Source: a virus. From it: DNA of 42,679 nucleotides. This document shows, piece after piece, positions 32,770 to 39,750 of this stretch (its first letter is position 1; every line of letters begins with the position of its first letter). The notes below the pieces were generated by a model. It saw only the letters and a list, made by a program, of their open reading frames with translations, was not told the DNA's origin and searched no databases. The stretch covers positions 1 to 42,679 of IMG/VR virus record IMGVR_UViG_3300032229_000159, one strand, 5' to 3'. The translations under genes and the position numbers were made by a program.

Positions 32770-32798
32770 TTTACACCATTCCAGTAACCACATAAAAC
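32770..32798 (+). promoter_or_regulatory. Candidate sigma-70 promoter
   Basis: TTTACA (32770-32775), 17 bases, TAAAAC (32793-32798) in the 128-base gap after the SSB-tailed gene. The -35 box is 5/6 and the -10 box 4/6 of consensus. It would start transcription about 20 bases before the gene at 32828. The rest of this gap (32700-32827) holds no gene or tRNA. Confidence 0.4.
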
Positions 32799-32827
32799 TG
32801 GGACTCTCATAAACAATAAATAAATAT

Positions 32828-33112
32828 ATGACAACTAAACAAGAACAACAAAAAGAAGAACTAATCGAACAACTTTCTAATTGCATGGCTAACGAATATG
32901 TTGATGCAATGAAGAAAATGTTCACTGAAATATTTTCTGATCAAAGAATTTTAGCAGCGGTTTGGGTAAGCGATCTGCTTGATGAAGGCGACCAATGCGC
33001 GATTGCGCGACAAGCTATGGAATTAGCAATTGAAAAAGCCTGCCAAGAAACCAGTTCAGTTTATGAAGATTTGATAGAAATATCTGACGTTTGGACTTGG
33101 GATGATGAATAA
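32828..33112 (+). CDS. Small acidic protein, unknown
   Basis: 94 residues, acidic, helical (EQQKEELIEQLSNCMANEYV, QCAIARQAMELAIEKACQET), ending TWDDE. Start after AATAAATAAATAT-ATG. Directly upstream of the nuclease gene, three bases apart, so probably co-expressed with it. Not recognised. Confidence 0.5.
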   Translation: MTTKQEQQKEELIEQLSNCMANEYVDAMKKMFTEIFSDQRILAAVWVSDLLDEGDQCAIARQAMELAIEKACQETSSVYEDLIEISDVWTWDDE

Positions 33113-33115
33113 TAA

Positions 33116-33592
33116 ATGATTAGCCTGCAAGAAACATTATTTGATCTGACAGAGTATTCGTTGGAATGTGATGAAAAGAAAAGTAATCACAATTCAATGA
33201 TAGGAACATTGTCTGAAATCATGTTCATGTCTGAAGCGGCATCTCATGGGTTTCATGTCTTCATGCCAATAGGTCACGCTCAAAAAGCTGACTGCATTAT
33301 TTGGAAACCACAAGCAAAACCAATTACTATCCAAATTAAGAAAGCAGGCGCAAAATCTATAAATTCATGGCAAATTCCAACATCATCAAAAAAGTCATCT
33401 TGTTATGCCAATCCAAATGACAGAGGTTCTCTATATACAAATTACACCGAAGGAGATTTTGACATTCTTGCGGCACACATTACTGAACACAATTGTTGGG
33501 CGTTATACAGACTCAAAGACATATGCGGACAGACATCAATCCGTTGGACTGGATCGCCAAGGAATAATTTTGAACTGCTGAATCATATATGA
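33116..33592 (+). CDS. PD-(D/E)XK-type endonuclease/resolvase-like
   Basis: 158 residues. GTLSEIMFMSEAASHGFHVF puts the first acidic residue at E34 in a helix, ADCII gives D59, and ITIQIKKAG gives Q73-x-K75: E-x25-D-x13-Q-x-K, the active-site layout of the PD-(D/E)XK superfamily, group with restriction-like and Holliday-junction enzymes. A resolvase-type role in recombination fits the neighbour, a RusA-like gene overlapping by four bases. Substrate not provable from sequence. Confidence 0.65.
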   Translation: MISLQETLFDLTEYSLECDEKKSNHNSMIGTLSEIMFMSEAASHGFHVFMPIGHAQKADCIIWKPQAKPITIQIKKAGAKSINSWQIPTSSKKSSCYANPNDRGSLYTNYTEGDFDILAAHITEHNCWALYRLKDICGQTSIRWTGSPRNNFELLNHI

Positions 33593-33957
33593 ACTGGACA
33601 CAAGATCAACTCGCACAGAAAGGATATCAACTCAATGCAGATGGATCATATTCACCTAAACCTCAAAGGTTACTTAACACCTTCGCTCAACAAGCTCTTA
33701 AACAAACACTGGACGCACTACGCGAAAGAGAAGAAGCTCGCAGCAGACGCACTCGCATCCGCATTACAAGATATTCTTGCAGACCACTCGATTGCGACAA
33801 CTACGCAGGAGGTTGTAAGCCAATTATTGACCAACTACGTTACGCTAAACTCATCCGCGACGACTCGCCAGAAGATATCGAAGTCGAGTTTAAACAGGTT
33901 AAAGTCAAAACTAAAACCCAAGAACGCACGGAAATCGAAATCAACGAGACTCGTTGA
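33589..33957 (+). CDS. RusA-like Holliday junction resolvase
   Basis: 122 residues. The C-terminal half (RIRITRYSCRPLDCDNYAGG, KPIIDQLRYAKLIRDDSPED, IEVEFKQVKVK) carries the RusA acidic set: D68, D70, D81 and D91/D92, and the usual ending T-E-I-E-I. These residues bind magnesium in RusA. The N-terminus (TQDQLAQKGYQLNADGSYSPKP) is a typical variant start for phage versions. The same DNA also contains an overlapping reading frame (33635-33961). It would cut recombination intermediates before packaging. Confidence 0.75.
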   Translation: MNWTQDQLAQKGYQLNADGSYSPKPQRLLNTFAQQALKQTLDALREREEARSRRTRIRITRYSCRPLDCDNYAGGCKPIIDQLRYAKLIRDDSPEDIEVEFKQVKVKTKTQERTEIEINETR

Positions 33958-33961
33958 ATGA
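33635..33961 (+). CDS. Overlapping reading frame in the resolvase gene, with RusA-N-terminus-like segment
   Basis: 108 residues in the +1 frame, nearly the whole length of the resolvase gene, ending four bases after it. Residues 5-40 (HLNLKGYLTPSLNKLLNKHW, THYAKEKKLAADALASAL) look like the start of other RusA-type proteins (PPS-x-N-x2-L-x3-HW with a helix). The rest is Ser/Thr/Lys-rich low complexity. It could be a real overlapping gene, part of an ancestral frame-shifted resolvase, or chance. Confidence 0.35.
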   Translation: MQMDHIHLNLKGYLTPSLNKLLNKHWTHYAKEKKLAADALASALQDILADHSIATTTQEVVSQLLTNYVTLNSSATTRQKISKSSLNRLKSKLKPKNARKSKSTRLVE

Positions 33962-34047
33962 GATAGCAACTTAACACAAGTGAGCTTTCGAGGAAACATC
34001 TTACAGCACCGCCTCGGTTTCCGAGATGATAACAACAACAAAAATCA

Positions 34048-34089
34048 TGTCAAGACTTTTTTGACAACAACTTTCACCTGCATTATAAA
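34048..34089 (+). promoter_or_regulatory. Strong sigma-70 promoter with dyad on the -35 box
   Basis: TTGACA (34061-34066), 17 bases, TATAAA (34084-34089), near-perfect consensus. TGTCAA (34048-34053) is the exact inverted repeat of the -35 box, so a repressor could sit here. The expected start point, about seven bases past the -10, falls on the ATG at 34096, which predicts a leaderless or nearly leaderless mRNA for the small terminase. Confidence 0.7.
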
Positions 34090-34095
34090 TAACTT

Positions 34096-34569
34096 ATGAG
34101 CGAAGAAGTTACGAAAGAGAAGAATAAAGGTGGAAGACCATCAAAATATAGCCAAGAACTCGCAGATGAGATTTGTAGCAGGCTATCCAAAGGAGAAACA
34201 CTGCGAAAAATGGTGCTGGATGATCATATGCCAGACGCTTCGCAGATATACAGGTGGCTTGATAGCAATGAAGAGTTTCGCAATCAATACGCACAGGCGC
34301 GTGTTCGTCAAGCCGACTATTACGCAGAGATGATCATCGACGAATCATTCGGAGCGCATGATGCTGCAATCGGCAGGTTACGCATGGACGCTCTGAAATG
34401 GGCATCCAGCAAGATCGCTCCCAAGAAGTATGGCGACAAGATCGAGCTTGAGTCTAACAGCAACCAGAATCTGACGCTATCGTTCAACATTCCTAATCGC
34501 GGGAATGAGCGTGAAATTATTGAACTTGAAGATGCTGAACGCTTAACGCTGGAACAGGGCGAGAAGTAG
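34096..34569 (+). CDS. terS: Terminase small subunit-like protein
   Basis: 157 residues. A basic GRPSKYSQ start, then a helix-turn-helix with LSKGETLRKMVLDDHMPDAS and QIYRWLDSNEEF, and an ARVRQADYYAEMI helix, RLRMDALKWASSKIAPKKYG: the usual plan of phage small terminases that recognise the packaging site. Located 5 kb before the large subunit, with lysogenic-conversion style genes in between. Transcribed from the strong promoter directly upstream. Confidence 0.75.
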   Translation: MSEEVTKEKNKGGRPSKYSQELADEICSRLSKGETLRKMVLDDHMPDASQIYRWLDSNEEFRNQYAQARVRQADYYAEMIIDESFGAHDAAIGRLRMDALKWASSKIAPKKYGDKIELESNSNQNLTLSFNIPNRGNEREIIELEDAERLTLEQGEK

Positions 34570-34593
34570 TCAATTATCTACTACACAGATTAT

Positions 34594-34839
34594 ATGAAGT
34601 TATCAACTGAAACCGCAGCGGAAACGCTTGCTGACAAACCATATACAATGGAAATTGAGGATGAGATTGATAGCCTAAAAACCACCATCAAGGCACTTCG
34701 TCGCAATGCTGCGGAGGATAATTGCTACATTGACGCTCTGGAGGAGGCTATCAAGGATGCAAGGATTGCTTTTTATGCTGGCGCATCAGCATCGGATGTG
34801 TATAACGCACTAACACGCACAGAGATCAAAACTAAATAA
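34594..34839 (+). CDS. Small helical protein, unknown
   Basis: 81 residues (MEIEDEIDSLKTTIKALRRN, CYIDALEEAIKDARIAFYAG) with a coiled-coil helix and a polar end. Leader CAGATTAT-ATG, no SD. One base separates it from the glycosyltransferase. Not recognised. Confidence 0.5.
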   Translation: MKLSTETAAETLADKPYTMEIEDEIDSLKTTIKALRRNAAEDNCYIDALEEAIKDARIAFYAGASASDVYNALTRTEIKTK

Positions 34840-34840
34840 C

Positions 34841-35956
34841 ATGAGATTCCACATATTAGGATTACCGCACACAGTTACCAGCAAGGAGTTTAACGCCTGC
34901 GCTTACACGCAAAAGGTCGTGAAGTTCGGAAAAGCTATGACAGAGCGAGGCCATGAAGTGATCCACTACGGACATGAAGATTCCGACCTTATCTGCACGG
35001 AACACGTCTCTGTGCTGACCAACGATGACTTCAAGAAGTCCTACGGGACGCATGACTGGCGCAAGACGTTCTTCAAGTTCGACATGAATGACCATGCGTA
35101 TCGGTCATTCTTCGCCAATGCCATCCGTGAAGTAGGCAAGCGCAAGCGCAAGCATGACTTTATCCTGCCGTTCTGGGGTTCTGGTGTCCGTCCAGTATGT
35201 GACGCTCATCCAGACCTTATCTGCGTTGAACCGGGCATTGGCTACGCAGGGGGTCACTGGGCGCGTTGGAAGGTATGGGAGAGCTATGCCATCTATCACG
35301 CTTATTGTGGCCTACAGAGCGTTGGATCGTGCCGACAAGACTGGTATGATGTCGTCATCCCGAATTACTTTGATGTCGATGATTTCGACTTCAATAGCGC
35401 GAAGGAGGATTACTTCCTCTACCTTGGCAGGGTCTACTCTGGTAAGGGGGTGGATGTCGCTATACAGGCAACAGAACGCGCAGGAGTCAAACTGGTCATC
35501 GCTGGGCAGAAGGAAGAAGGATACAAGCTGCCTTCGCACGTCGAGTATGTAGGCTACGCAGACGTTCCTACGCGCAAGAAGCTCATGGCAGGCGCAAGAG
35601 CATCCTTTCTGCCATCGATGTATGTTGAGCCATTCGGTGGTGTCCAGATCGAGAACCTGCTGTCTGGCACTCCAACCATCACCACTGACTGGGGTAGCTT
35701 CGCGGAAAACAACCTGCATGGTATCACTGGCTATCGCTGCCGCACGATGGGTGACTTCGTAGATGCGGTCGAAAATATCGACTGCATCAACCCGTATGAC
35801 TGCCGCAAGTTTGGCGAGAACTTTACCTTGGAGCGGGTCGCACCAATGTATGAAAAGTATTTCAGCGATGTTCTGGATGTCTACGAAGGCAAAGGATGGT
35901 ATGCAGACGGCAACGGCATCGATGCCATGACGAGGTTCTATCCAAGCATTATATGA
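34841..35956 (+). CDS. GT4-family glycosyltransferase
   Basis: 371 residues, GT-B fold. The C-terminal half has YFLYLGRVYSGKGVDVAIQA, LVIAGQKEEGY and FLPSMYVEPFGG with QIENLLSGTP, the nucleotide-sugar site of GT4 enzymes (E near residue 264 in EPFGG). The N-terminal half carries the acceptor domain. In a phage it may glycosylate phage DNA, virion proteins or host surface; which is unknown. Much more G/C-rich than its surroundings (31 of 60 bases at 35041-35100). The next gene, a methyltransferase, overlaps by four bases. Confidence 0.85.
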   Translation: MRFHILGLPHTVTSKEFNACAYTQKVVKFGKAMTERGHEVIHYGHEDSDLICTEHVSVLTNDDFKKSYGTHDWRKTFFKFDMNDHAYRSFFANAIREVGKRKRKHDFILPFWGSGVRPVCDAHPDLICVEPGIGYAGGHWARWKVWESYAIYHAYCGLQSVGSCRQDWYDVVIPNYFDVDDFDFNSAKEDYFLYLGRVYSGKGVDVAIQATERAGVKLVIAGQKEEGYKLPSHVEYVGYADVPTRKKLMAGARASFLPSMYVEPFGGVQIENLLSGTPTITTDWGSFAENNLHGITGYRCRTMGDFVDAVENIDCINPYDCRKFGENFTLERVAPMYEKYFSDVLDVYEGKGWYADGNGIDAMTRFYPSII

Positions 35957-36513
35957 GCGACTACACATTTGAATCGGCATACTGGGGCGACTGCTGCAAT
36001 ACCTTCGACGAGGATCAGAAGCACTATGTCTACGCTCGCTACATGGGCTTGAAGCAGGTTGGCTACTCGTTTGATGTAGGTGGCGCGAGGATCATTGACA
36101 TTGGAGGTGGGCCTACATCGATGTTGCTCAAGACGACTAACCTTGCGCCTCGCTCGCTTGTAGTTGACCCGTTGCATTATCCAAATTGGACATATGACAG
36201 GTATTCCGCGAAGGGTATTGATTCATTGGTTGTGCGTGGTGAAGACATCTTTGAGCAGGGATACGACGAGTGCTGGATTTACAACTGTCTTCAGCATACA
36301 GATGACCCTGAACGTATCATAGAAAACGCATTAAACGCAGCAAAGACAATACGATTGTTTGAGTGGGTTGACATCCCAGCGCATGATGGTCATCCAATTG
36401 AGTTGACAAAGGAGAAGCTGGATGCATGGATCGGCAAGGAAGGTCAGACGATTCAGCTTGCGGAGTCAGGATGTTTTGGTAAAGCATACTTCAACACATA
36501 CACACATGAGTAA
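35953..36513 (+). CDS. SAM-dependent methyltransferase partner of the glycosyltransferase
   Basis: 186 residues from ATG 35953 (ATGA overlap). The motif IIDIGGGPTSMLL (about 44-56) and the acidic turn LVVDPLHYPNW match a class I SAM methyltransferase; WIYNCLQHTDDPERII is the usual post-motif segment. It probably acts on the same sugar-modified target as the glycosyltransferase, but this is inference. Moderately high G/C like its partner. Confidence 0.7.
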   Translation: MSDYTFESAYWGDCCNTFDEDQKHYVYARYMGLKQVGYSFDVGGARIIDIGGGPTSMLLKTTNLAPRSLVVDPLHYPNWTYDRYSAKGIDSLVVRGEDIFEQGYDECWIYNCLQHTDDPERIIENALNAAKTIRLFEWVDIPAHDGHPIELTKEKLDAWIGKEGQTIQLAESGCFGKAYFNTYTHE

Positions 36514-36973
36514 TACAACACCATACCAGCAGTTCGTGAATTCAATCGTCAAGCCCGGAGCGGAGATCGTTCGGCAGTTGACACCACAGCAAGCGCATAT
36601 GTTGCACATGGCAGTAGGAGTATCTGGAGAGGCAGGAGAGCTTCTTGATGCCGTCAAGAAGCATTGCGTCTACCAGAAGCAGATTGACATTGGCAACATC
36701 GTTGAGGAGGCGGGAGACATTCTGTTTTATCTGACTGGCCTACTGAATGAGCTTGACTTGTCGCTTGAAGATTGCATTAACGCCAATAAGGAGAAGTTAA
36801 GCAGACGTTATGCAAGCGGGAGCTACAGCAACGAGCAGGCTATTGCGAGGGCAGACAAGGTTGAGGAAGTCAAGCAAGAAAAAACTATTCCCGACATTGA
36901 GTCTGACTTTGATGACGTGAAGATCGAGCGAGTAGCCTGCAACCTCGGTGAAGAGTGTGAGTCATGCCAATGA
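36506..36973 (+). CDS. mazG: MazG-like NTP pyrophosphohydrolase
   Basis: 155 residues from ATG 36506. GVSGEAGELLDAVKKH gives E42-x2-E45, and VEEAGDILFYL gives E67, E68 and D71: the four-helix MazG magnesium site. Phage MazG proteins hydrolyse (d)NTPs or the alarmone ppGpp to keep the host in growth mode. The acidic C-terminal 35 residues are extra. Overlaps the methyltransferase upstream by eight bases. Confidence 0.8.
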   Translation: MSNTTPYQQFVNSIVKPGAEIVRQLTPQQAHMLHMAVGVSGEAGELLDAVKKHCVYQKQIDIGNIVEEAGDILFYLTGLLNELDLSLEDCINANKEKLSRRYASGSYSNEQAIARADKVEEVKQEKTIPDIESDFDDVKIERVACNLGEECESCQ

Positions 36974-37275
36974 AAACTATATTGCTTGCATCCTGCTTGG
37001 CCTTGTGCGCGTGTGGAACTGCAAAGGAAACATACACGGAGAAAAGAACCTTGACATATCCGAAAGGCACTACTCCGAACTTGAAGGAAATGTATTTGAA
37101 GGAAGGCAAGGCTCCAAGTGCTGCCTCTGTGGTTGAGAATAATACCTACACTGGAGTTCCAGATTCAGCGGTTGCATACAATGATTCCGACTTGCTTCCG
37201 AGCGATTCATTAGAGGATGAGAACGAGCGGTTGCGATTGCTGGCGGTAAATAAAATCTTGAGAGGAATGCAATGA
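36970..37275 (+). CDS. Small lipoprotein
   Basis: 101 residues from ATG 36970 (ATGA overlap with mazG); ATG 36964 is an alternative. Signal peptide MKTILLASCLALCAC with lipobox L12-C13-A14-C15, followed by GTAKETYTEK. The mature part is mostly polar with a C-terminal helix (ENERLRLLAVNKILRGM). Likely lipid-anchored. Candidate spanin-like or superinfection-exclusion protein, but no partner spanin is seen nearby. Confidence 0.65.
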   Translation: MKTILLASCLALCACGTAKETYTEKRTLTYPKGTTPNLKEMYLKEGKAPSAASVVENNTYTGVPDSAVAYNDSDLLPSDSLEDENERLRLLAVNKILRGMQ

Positions 37276-37664
37276 GCGACTGGGATCAATACGCTCTTGG
37301 CATTGCCGAGGTAGTAGCGAAGAAGAGCAAAGACCCGTGGAGGCAGGTTGGTGCTGTGTTGTTGAGGCATGACAACACGATTGCGGCTTGTGGCTACAAT
37401 GGATTTCCAGCGCACATGGTTGAGGACTGGTCAGATCGTGAGCGCAGGAGGAACTATGTAGTCCATGCGGAGCAGAACGCATTGCGTCATGTCAAGCCAA
37501 ATGAATGTCGCTTGATTGCGTCTACGACATTGCCATGCAATAATTGTTTAAAATCTCTTGCATCGTATGGTATCAGGCGTATCGTCTACAGAGAAACCTA
37601 TCCAACGGATGAATCGACAGTTCTTCTCGCGGCAGATTTCGGAATAGAATTAATAAATATATGA
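37272..37664 (+). CDS. dCMP/cytidine deaminase-like enzyme
   Basis: 130 residues. Zinc site HAEQNAL (H65, catalytic E67) and TTLPCNNCLKSL (C89, C92), the deoxycytidylate deaminase layout, together with SKDPWRQVGAVL and YNGFP. It would convert dCMP to dUMP for the thymidylate pool; no thymidylate synthase is visible in the window. The upstream GAGAGG lies at a plausible SD distance, one of few. Starts four bases inside the lipoprotein gene. Confidence 0.85.
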   Translation: MSDWDQYALGIAEVVAKKSKDPWRQVGAVLLRHDNTIAACGYNGFPAHMVEDWSDRERRRNYVVHAEQNALRHVKPNECRLIASTTLPCNNCLKSLASYGIRRIVYRETYPTDESTVLLAADFGIELINI

Positions 37665-37972
37665 ATAAAACACCAGAGACGGATGACCTTGCTCGCGGCA
37701 ACCATGTCGTTCCTACAGAGTGGGCAGAGCAATTGGAACGCGAACGCAACGAGGCGAAAGCAAAATACGACATACTTGCAGTGGAGAATATGCTGGAGGT
37801 TCATAAAATTTGCAAAGAGCGTGACGAATGGGCGGCAATGTGTGGTCGATACAAACAAGAACGCGACGAGGCGAGGGATATTATTAGAAAAGCAAAAGCA
37901 AAATTTTGCGAAGATGGGGAAGATGGTAAGATAGCTTCTGAAATGTTTTCAATCCTTATAGGAAATATATGA
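37661..37972 (+). CDS. Small coiled-coil phage protein
   Basis: 103 residues. ETDDLARGNHVVPTEWAEQL, then LERERNEAKAKYD and YKQERDEARDIIRKAKAKF: a widespread phage pattern (ETD-x-P-x3-LERERDEA) with long charged helices. Function unknown. Leader TTAATAAATAT-ATG, overlapping the deaminase by four bases. Confidence 0.6.
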   Translation: MNKTPETDDLARGNHVVPTEWAEQLERERNEAKAKYDILAVENMLEVHKICKERDEWAAMCGRYKQERDEARDIIRKAKAKFCEDGEDGKIASEMFSILIGNI

Positions 37973-38211
37973 AAAAATCCGAACTATGGGCTAAATATGT
38001 TGATAAAAATCCATCGTTTGATGGGTTGGGAACAGTAACGATGTCAGCAAGAGGATTGCGTAAGATGTTTAACCAGACTTGGGACATTGCGTTTGAAGCT
38101 GGATTTAACCAAGAGTTTGAGGATGACGAGAATGAAGATGATTATCCAGAACCAATTAGGAATAGCGAATCTGCAATAAACATCTTCGATACGATATTCG
38201 GAAAACGATGA
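37969..38211 (+). CDS. Small acidic protein, unknown
   Basis: 80 residues: an N-terminal helix (MKKSELWAKYVDKNPSF), GLRKMFNQTWDIAFEAGF, and an acidic loop (EDDENEDDYPEP). ATGA overlap with the upstream gene. Not recognised. Confidence 0.5.
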   Translation: MKKSELWAKYVDKNPSFDGLGTVTMSARGLRKMFNQTWDIAFEAGFNQEFEDDENEDDYPEPIRNSESAINIFDTIFGKR

Positions 38212-38375
38212 ATTCACTTGAACAATACATTGAATATGAAAAACTTGATCCAGTTAAAGCGATGAACGCATTACAAGATCACGGAATAATCAGTGACAAC
38301 TGCATTGAAGCAAAAGATGTTGTTGACTCTGGAGTTGCAATAACTTGGTTAGATCAGAACTTTTTTAAACTATGA
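38208..38375 (+). CDS. Short protein, unknown
   Basis: 55 residues (MNSLEQYIEYEKLDPVKAMN, LQDHGIISDNCIEAKDVVDS). Starts in the stop of the previous gene (ATGA) and shares four bases with the next, strong support for being translated. Not recognised. Confidence 0.5.
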   Translation: MNSLEQYIEYEKLDPVKAMNALQDHGIISDNCIEAKDVVDSGVAITWLDQNFFKL

Positions 38376-38668
38376 GCGGAGGACATTGGGATTATATTCA
38401 ATATAAGCTGGAAGATATTGCTGATGAGATTGAGAGGATTGTTCAAGAGAACGATTCTAATGAGGTCAACGAGTGGGGAGATCGTATTGGAAAGAATTAT
38501 AAGGAAGAAACGCTTTACGAGTTTATGCTTGGCGTGACTTTCATTCTTACTGCTGCAACATACATTCGGAGGATTGATTACTTGCTGTCTGGCGACGATG
38601 GCGAGGATTCGTTTCATGCGAGGCTAAACAAGGACATGGGATATGAAGAAGAAGAGGAAGAATCTTAA
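38372..38668 (+). CDS. Small phage protein (MSGGHWDY family)
   Basis: 98 residues. MSGGHWDYIQYKLEDIADEI and RRIDYLLSGDDGEDSFHARL are landmarks of a widely distributed phage/bacterial small protein (MSGGHFDY ... RIDYLLSGDDGEE-x-F-x-RL). Function unknown. It ends EEEEEES. Overlaps the next gene by 26 bases. Confidence 0.65.
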   Translation: MSGGHWDYIQYKLEDIADEIERIVQENDSNEVNEWGDRIGKNYKEETLYEFMLGVTFILTAATYIRRIDYLLSGDDGEDSFHARLNKDMGYEEEEEES

Positions 38669-38957
38669 AACATATTTTCCCGGCAAGGACTGCAAGTGCC
38701 ATGCGTATGACGCTGGCGAGTGCGGATGTCCTGCTGACTGGACTCCAGCGGAGGTTTACAAACTTCGATATGAGAACGAGGATTTGAAATCACTTTGCAA
38801 GGAGTTCTTGGATATTCTGAATATCGTTGAGGTAAGCGATAGCGAAAGAGAGTTTCATCCAACGCGAATTACTTCATGCAGGGTGCAGGATGGAGTAAGG
38901 ATAAACAAGATTCTTGCACATATCTGTCGAATTGTGACAGATTCTTGCAAAAAGTGA
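38643..38957 (+). CDS. Small Cys-rich protein, unknown
   Basis: 104 residues. Basic start (MKKKRKNLKTYFPGKDCKCH), then C-x-C, ECGC cluster (C17, C19, C27, C29), then helical. A small metal-binding region is possible. Overlaps the previous gene by 26 bases; the next start is two bases after its stop. Confidence 0.5.
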   Translation: MKKKRKNLKTYFPGKDCKCHAYDAGECGCPADWTPAEVYKLRYENEDLKSLCKEFLDILNIVEVSDSEREFHPTRITSCRVQDGVRINKILAHICRIVTDSCKK

Positions 38958-38959
38958 CA

Positions 38960-39349
38960 ATGAAAACGAGTTTTTGGGATCATAGCGGGAAACCATCTGT
39001 TTTTGTTGTGAAAGAAAATGGCAAAGAAATTCATCGAGGCGGATTTGAGGAAGGATATAAACTTATCAATATGAGCATAGAACAAGACATCACAAGATTG
39101 ACGCAGGAATGGTATGCATTGATGGGCGAAGATCATCATAAAGATCGTGACTGCCATTGGTATATTGAAACCAAGTGGAGTTATGGTCAACTTCCAACAT
39201 ACTGCGTGATTCATCATGGTTATGTTTATGATCGCATCGAGGAAAACTGGAGCAGTTATGAAGGCGCATTGAATAGGTTGCGCGAAATTCTTATTGAGGC
39301 TATTAAAGAGATTAATGAGTTCAGAGACAACGACCCAGACTGGAGGTAA
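38960..39349 (+). CDS. Small protein, unknown
   Basis: 129 residues from ATG 38960; an in-frame upstream start at 38876 would overlap deeply and is less likely. Contains KTSFWDHSGKPSVFVV, CVIHHGYVYDRIEENWSSYE and a helical end. Balanced composition. Not recognised. Confidence 0.5.
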   Translation: MKTSFWDHSGKPSVFVVKENGKEIHRGGFEEGYKLINMSIEQDITRLTQEWYALMGEDHHKDRDCHWYIETKWSYGQLPTYCVIHHGYVYDRIEENWSSYEGALNRLREILIEAIKEINEFRDNDPDWR

Positions 39350-39350
39350 A

Positions 39351-39506
39351 ATGACAAGATCAGAAGCACAACGGAAGTCCAACGATAAATATATGTCTGG
39401 AGAAATTACCAGAGAAGAGTGGAGTAAGGAGTTTGATGAATTGTCAAACATCCGAGTTTGGTTAGCTGAAGGGAGGATTGAAAATGGAAGCAAAAGCAAC
39501 TCTTGA
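39351..39506 (+). CDS. Short charged protein, unknown
   Basis: 51 residues from ATG 39351 with a real SD (GGAGG 39342-39346, four-base spacing), unusual here. Ends in ENGSKSNS. Overlaps the next gene by 23 bases. Not recognised. Confidence 0.5.
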   Translation: MTRSEAQRKSNDKYMSGEITREEWSKEFDELSNIRVWLAEGRIENGSKSNS

Positions 39507-39750
39507 ATTTAACCTGCCAGAGCAGGAGCATGATTTTAAATACGCCTGTGCTGGATTGGATGCGTTGTTGACATTGAACGACATTGATCAGGAACTTCGT
39601 TCTGCCGTGCGATACCACACTGGCGAATTCACGCATTACATTAACGAGGAAACTGGCGAGCGTAAAGAATGCTGCGTTGAGACATTGTATCATGTCCGTA
39701 AAGTCATAAACGAAATGGTTCACGAACGAAAATTGCCAGAACTAATTTGA
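39484..39750 (+). CDS. Small phage protein (MxAxLEFNLPE family)
   Basis: 88 residues from ATG 39484 with SD GGGAGG upstream. MEAKATLEFNLPEQEHDFKY is the start of a widespread phage protein (KATLEFNLPEE ... LR-x-LRY), followed by LRSAVRYHTGEFTHYI and a final helix (HVRKVINEMVHERKL). Function unknown. Directly before the large terminase, with a four-base overlap (TTGA). Confidence 0.65.
   Translation: MEAKATLEFNLPEQEHDFKYACAGLDALLTLNDIDQELRSAVRYHTGEFTHYINEETGERKECCVETLYHVRKVINEMVHERKLPELI

Noticed and set aside
32700-32827. Possible tRNA or structured RNA in this gap
   Set aside because: No T-loop GGTTC-type box, no acceptor stem; only a promoter-like pair could be supported.
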